Assembly: GCF_002262885.1 (NCBI RefSeq)
Contig: NZ_NKYF01000013.1
Location: 171,240-235,239 of the forward strand
Length of the DNA: 64,000 nt
DNA from: Pseudonocardia sp. MH-G8
GTDB taxonomy: Bacteria; Actinomycetota; Actinomycetes; Mycobacteriales; Pseudonocardiaceae
Direction of reading: 5' to 3'
The translations under genes and the position numbers were made by a program. Positions 60,933-64,000 of this stretch are shown in pieces (the first letter of the stretch is position 1; each line of letters starts with the position of its first letter). The notes under the pieces are model-generated. The model was not told the DNA's origin. It searched no databases and saw only the letters and a program-made list of their open reading frames with translations.

Positions 60933-61792
60933 CCGAGGCCCCCGTGCTGCGGGTGGACGGCGTGGGCAAGCAGTTCCGTGCGCGCTGGGCGCTGCGCGAC
61001 TGCTCGCTCGAGCTGCCCCGCGGCCAGGTGTCCGCGCTGATCGGCCCGAACGGGGCCGGCAAGTCGACGCTCCTGATGCTCGTCACCGGGCTTCTCCGGC
61101 CCACCACGGGCACGATCGACGTCCTCGGCGAGGATCCGACCCGCACCGGCATGCCGACCGGAGCGAGCTTCATGGCCCAGCACAAGCCGCTGTACCGGAC
61201 GTTCCGGGTCGCGGAGATGCTGCGCGCCGCCGCCACGCTCAACCGCCACGGGCGCTGGGACGCCGGGCACGCGGCGCGCCTCGTCGAGGAGGCGGGGATC
61301 GGGCCGCAGGAGCGCGTCCGGGAGCTCTCCGCCGGGCAGCGGGCGCGCGTCGCGCTCGCGATCGCGCTGGGGCGCCGTCCCGACCTGCTGCTGCTGGACG
61401 AGCCGCTCGCGGAGCTGGACCCGCTGGCCCGCAGGCAGGTGATGGGCACGCTGCTCGCGGAGGCCGCCGAGACCGGGATGACCGTGCTGATGTCCTCGCA
61501 CGTGCTCGCCGACCTCGAGGACGCCTGCGACCACCTCGTGCTCCTGCGCCACGGCCGGGTGCGCCTCGCCGGCGACATCGACGCCCTGCTCGACGGGCAC
61601 CGGCACCTGACCGGGCCCGCGGACGGGAACGCCGACCTCGCACATCCCGCGACCGTCCACACCACGACCGCGGGACGCCAGACCCGCGCGCTGGTCCGCG
61701 GCATGGACACCCCGCCGGGCTTCCGCGCGGAGCGCCCCGGACTCGACGACCTCGTCCTCGCGTACCTGCAGGAACCGGAGCGTGCCGCATGA
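60929..61792 (+). CDS. ABC transporter ATP-binding protein
   Basis: 287 residues. Walker A GPNGAGKST, Q-loop region SFMAQHKPLYRTF, signature LSAGQRARVALA, Walker B LLLLDEPLAELD and H-loop MSSHVLADLED. The C-terminal ~70 residues after the core are a variable tail. With the GntR regulator and a membrane partner it makes an exporter of the antibiotic/bacitracin or lipid type. Overlaps both neighbours by 4 bp. Confidence 0.92.
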   Translation: MTEAPVLRVDGVGKQFRARWALRDCSLELPRGQVSALIGPNGAGKSTLLMLVTGLLRPTTGTIDVLGEDPTRTGMPTGASFMAQHKPLYRTFRVAEMLRAAATLNRHGRWDAGHAARLVEEAGIGPQERVRELSAGQRARVALAIALGRRPDLLLLDEPLAELDPLARRQVMGTLLAEAAETGMTVLMSSHVLADLEDACDHLVLLRHGRVRLAGDIDALLDGHRHLTGPADGNADLAHPATVHTTTAGRQTRALVRGMDTPPGFRAERPGLDDLVLAYLQEPERAA

Positions 61793-62793
61793 CATGGCTC
61801 GTCTGGCGCCGGCAACGTGCCGCCCTGCTGACGGCCGCGTCGCTGGTGGCCGTGTTCGCCGTCGTGCTCGTCGCCGCCCGCCACGACCTCGTGACCTTCC
61901 TGCGGGAGTACGGGGTCGACGAGGCCTGCTTCGAGACCGTGACGCCGGTGTGCCGCCAGCGGACCCCGTCGCCGTTTGCCGTCGACCTGCCCTGGGCCTA
62001 CGGCCCGTTCTGGGGTTTGAGCCGCTCGGCGCTGCTGATCACGCCCCTCACGCTCGGACTGGTCGCCGGCGCCGGACTGTTCCGGCGCGAGCGCGACGAG
62101 GGCACCGATGTCCTCGCCCTCACGCAGAGCACCACGGTCACGCGGTGGTGGGCGACCGGCCTGCTGGTGGCCGGCATCCCCGTCGCCGTGCTCAGCGGCC
62201 TGCTCGGCGCCCTCGCCCAGTGGGCCTACGCACCGTTCTCGCTGATCGTCTACCCGTACAGCCCGCTCGAGAGCCCGCTCTTCGGCACCTCGGGGATCGT
62301 GCCGATCGCGTACACCCTGCTGGCGTTCACACTCGCGGCCGGCACCGGGCTCGTCGCCCGCGGGAGCCTGGCACCGGTCGTCGTCGCGGTCGTCGGATAC
62401 AGCGTGGTGATGTTCGTGCTCACGGTCTACGCCCGGGAGCACTACCTGCCCGCCGTTGTCGTGCACCTGGAGGCGGACCCGGACGGCGAGTTCCCCCGCA
62501 CCAGCGGCACGTGGGAGCTCGGGCGCCGCCTGCTCGACGACCAGGGGAACAGGCACCACCCCACCGAATGCGAGCCGACCGAACTCAGCGGCCAGTGCTA
62601 CCAGCGGCTCGGCGTGACCGAAGCGGAGGTGCGCACCCAACCCGACAGCCGCTATTGGGCCTTCCAGCTCATCGAGACCGCGATCCTGCTGGCGCTGTCG
62701 GCCGTGCACCTGGCGCTCACCCACCCCCGGTTCGTCGCGCGGCTGCGGGAGAAGCCGAGGTTCGGGTTGAGCACCGCCGGCGGATCCCGGTGA
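61789..62793 (+). CDS. ABC transporter membrane protein
   Basis: 334 residues with about six helices: RRQRAALLTAASLVAVFAVVLVAA, a loop with four cysteines in the extracytoplasmic segments (EACFETVTPVC, TECEPTELSGQC), then TPLTLGLVAGAGLF, GLLVAGIPVAVLSGLLG, AYTLLAFTLAAGTGL, VVVAVVGYSVVMFVL and a last helix near 305-325. It partners with the ATPase encoded just upstream (ATGA overlap). The transported substance is unknown. Confidence 0.85.
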   Translation: MTWLVWRRQRAALLTAASLVAVFAVVLVAARHDLVTFLREYGVDEACFETVTPVCRQRTPSPFAVDLPWAYGPFWGLSRSALLITPLTLGLVAGAGLFRRERDEGTDVLALTQSTTVTRWWATGLLVAGIPVAVLSGLLGALAQWAYAPFSLIVYPYSPLESPLFGTSGIVPIAYTLLAFTLAAGTGLVARGSLAPVVVAVVGYSVVMFVLTVYAREHYLPAVVVHLEADPDGEFPRTSGTWELGRRLLDDQGNRHHPTECEPTELSGQCYQRLGVTEAEVRTQPDSRYWAFQLIETAILLALSAVHLALTHPRFVARLREKPRFGLSTAGGSR

Positions 62794-62840
62794 GGGTGTT
62801 CACCCAACGCACGCCGTACTCGCTCGCGACCCGCTCCCGA

Positions 62841-64000
62841 TCAGAAGGGGGGAGGGCCGGTTTCGCCGGAGGGTAGGGGTGGGTCGGTGGGTCTGCGTGC
62901 GAAGTAGTCGTCGTAGTCCTGTTGTGTCATTCGCGGGGGTGGTGGTGTCGGGTCCGGCCGGTTCCGGGGTGGTGTTGTGGGTGGGTCGGGGTCGGGGCGG
63001 TAGTCGTGGGGGTGGCTGTAGTAGCGGTGTCCGGTGGGGGTTCTCCATTGGATGCGGCCGTCGGGTAGTGCGCGGACTGTCCATCCGGGGGCGTGTTTCA
63101 TGAGGTGGTCGTGTCCGCAGCAGCCGTTGAGGTTTTTGTCGTTGGTGGGGCCTTGGGGGAAGGGTTGGATGTGGTCGAGGTGGGAGTCGAGCATGCGGCG
63201 GCGGCAGATGGGGTTGCGGCAGTACACGTCGCGGGCTCGGACGAAGTCGGCGAGTCCGACTGGTGGTCGGTAGGTTTTTCGTCCGTGGTCGAGGACGGTG
63301 CCGGATAAGGGGTCATAGACCAGGCGTCGCAGGTTGGCGTCGGCGGCGATTCCGCGGGCCAGTTGTGCGGGGATGGGTCCGTGGCCGACCAGTTCGCAGG
63401 GTTGGTCGTCGGCGCCGATCAGTGTGGAGAACGGCATCAGTACTTGGACCAGGGGTTTGTTCGGGGTGACCGGCTTGGGTAGTAGTCCGCCGGCGTTGTT
63501 TCCCGGCGGGGAGCCACCGGCCCGGCTCTGCTCGTGCGCACCCCGGCCCGGGCTGCGGCGCTCGGGTGCAGCACCGTTGTGGTTGCCGCCCGTATCGGCC
63601 TCGCCGCTGCTGCCTTTGGTGTCGGAGCCGGATTCGGAGGCATCGGAGATGGCATCGGAGATGGCATCGGAGATGGCATCGGAGATGGCGTCGGGGTCGG
63701 CGGTGTCGTTCTCGTCGCGGTCACCGGTGTCGGCAGTGCCGGCGGCGGGGCTGGGACTGGCGTCGTCATCAGCAGCACCGGAGGCATCGGCGTCGCTGTC
63801 TGCATCGGCAGCAGTGGAGCAGGGGCTGGCCTCGTCGCCATCGTCAATGTCGTCGTCGATGTCGTCGTCGGCGTCAACGTCGTCGGCGTCATTGGTGTCG
63901 GTGGTGTGGGTGTTGTATGCGGCGTGTGTGAGGACTCCGGTCAGGAGTGCGACGACGAGGTCGGAGCGGCGGTTGTCGATTCCGCGGGGGTCGTGGCGGC
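62841..64000 (-). CDS. DUF222-HNH endonuclease, N-terminus beyond window
   Basis: The frame is open from the right edge to the TGA at 62841. The visible 386 residues: the end of a DUF222 domain (RRSDLVVALLTGVLTHAAY), a long Asp/Ala/Ser-rich linker (~175 residues), a region PFSTLIGADDQPCELVGHGPIPA, and the HNH nuclease motif with CRNPICRRRMLDSHLDHIQP and GCCGHDHLMKHAPGW, then a Pro-rich tail. Such proteins are abundant in mycobacteria and relatives and may act in intron-like or mobile roles; function unproven. Codon choice is T/G-richer in the nuclease part than nearby genes. Confidence 0.85.
   Translation of the reverse strand, partial: RHDPRGIDNRRSDLVVALLTGVLTHAAYNTHTTDTNDADDVDADDDIDDDIDDGDEASPCSTAADADSDADASGAADDDASPSPAAGTADTGDRDENDTADPDAISDAISDAISDAISDASESGSDTKGSSGEADTGGNHNGAAPERRSPGRGAHEQSRAGGSPPGNNAGGLLPKPVTPNKPLVQVLMPFSTLIGADDQPCELVGHGPIPAQLARGIAADANLRRLVYDPLSGTVLDHGRKTYRPPVGLADFVRARDVYCRNPICRRRMLDSHLDHIQPFPQGPTNDKNLNGCCGHDHLMKHAPGWTVRALPDGRIQWRTPTGHRYYSHPHDYRPDPDPPTTPPRNRPDPTPPPPRMTQQDYDDYFARRPTDPPLPSGETGPPPF
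63639..63686 (-). repeat. Four 12-bp tandem repeats in the endonuclease linker
   Basis: GGCATCGGAGAT is repeated four times without change (63639-63686), coding ISDA on the minus strand. Likely length-polymorphic by slippage. It is a coding minisatellite, not a CRISPR array. Confidence 0.9.

Noticed and set aside
63437..63892. Separate Pro/Thr-rich gene upstream of the HNH domain, with the nuclease starting at ATG 63437
   Set aside because: The nuclease frame continues without a stop to the window edge and includes the end of a DUF222 domain; the Pro/Thr-rich frame is its shadow.

Overview
The window comes from a high-GC actinomycete, most likely of the Pseudonocardiaceae. This is inferred from many GTG starts, a mycothiol-dependent nitroreductase-type DsbA protein, a resuscitation-promoting-factor domain, a DUF222-HNH endonuclease and a DUF5130 protein. 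No rRNA, tRNA, CRISPR array, transposase or prophage was seen. Several long palindromic elements are scattered through it.

The left part (1-24 kb) is mostly housekeeping and solitary genes. It has a truncated SbnA-like PLP synthase at the edge, a MoeA/binding-protein fusion, and a coupled comB-like / metallo-beta-lactamase-fold / TenA trio. Then come a flavin oxidoreductase, an S9 peptidase, a membrane Ser/Thr kinase, and a DUF4038 (apiosidase-like) protein fused to an Rpf-type lysozyme-like domain. A CBS protein, a lower-GC pair of unknown genes, a leaderless FMN-barrel gene with an operator-like palindrome, aminopeptidase N, small envelope proteins, a second DUF4038 lipoprotein and a class III aminotransferase follow.

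The centre (24.8-37.5 kb) is the most interesting region: an eight-gene minus-strand operon with overlapping or closely spaced starts and stops. In transcription order it encodes a Pls-like membrane protein (two carrier domains, six membrane helices around three left-handed beta-helix domains, an extra helix and two peptidoglycan-binding repeats), an NRPS protein (half condensation domain, adenylation, carrier), a SyrP/TauD-type dioxygenase, SbnB, SbnA, a membrane acyltransferase, a threonine-synthase-like enzyme and an OmpR-type regulator. SbnA plus SbnB make L-2,3-diaminopropionate (Dap). The NRPS and the Pls-like protein would activate and polymerise it. I read this as a split, envelope-anchored relative of the epsilon-poly-lysine / poly-Dap synthetases. 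The histidine kinase gene runs into the regulator gene from the opposite strand, and the two overlap by 83 bp.

From 38 to 59.5 kb lies an exopolysaccharide locus: a sugar-nucleotide transferase, a pyruvyl transferase, a Wzx-type flippase, a ten-gene minus-strand run (two polyprenyl-phosphate sugar transferases, a Wzz/BY-kinase-like protein with a degraded P-loop and a 15-bp tandem repeat, a Wzy-like polymerase, GT4 and GT2 glycosyltransferases, a heparinase II/III-type lyase and a lyase-like lipoprotein), then a divergent polysaccharide deacetylase and a GNAT/FemAB-like transferase.

The right end holds a GAF-domain protein, a GntR(YtrA)-ABC transporter operon behind an AT-rich operator, and the C-terminal part of a DUF222-HNH endonuclease that runs off the window.
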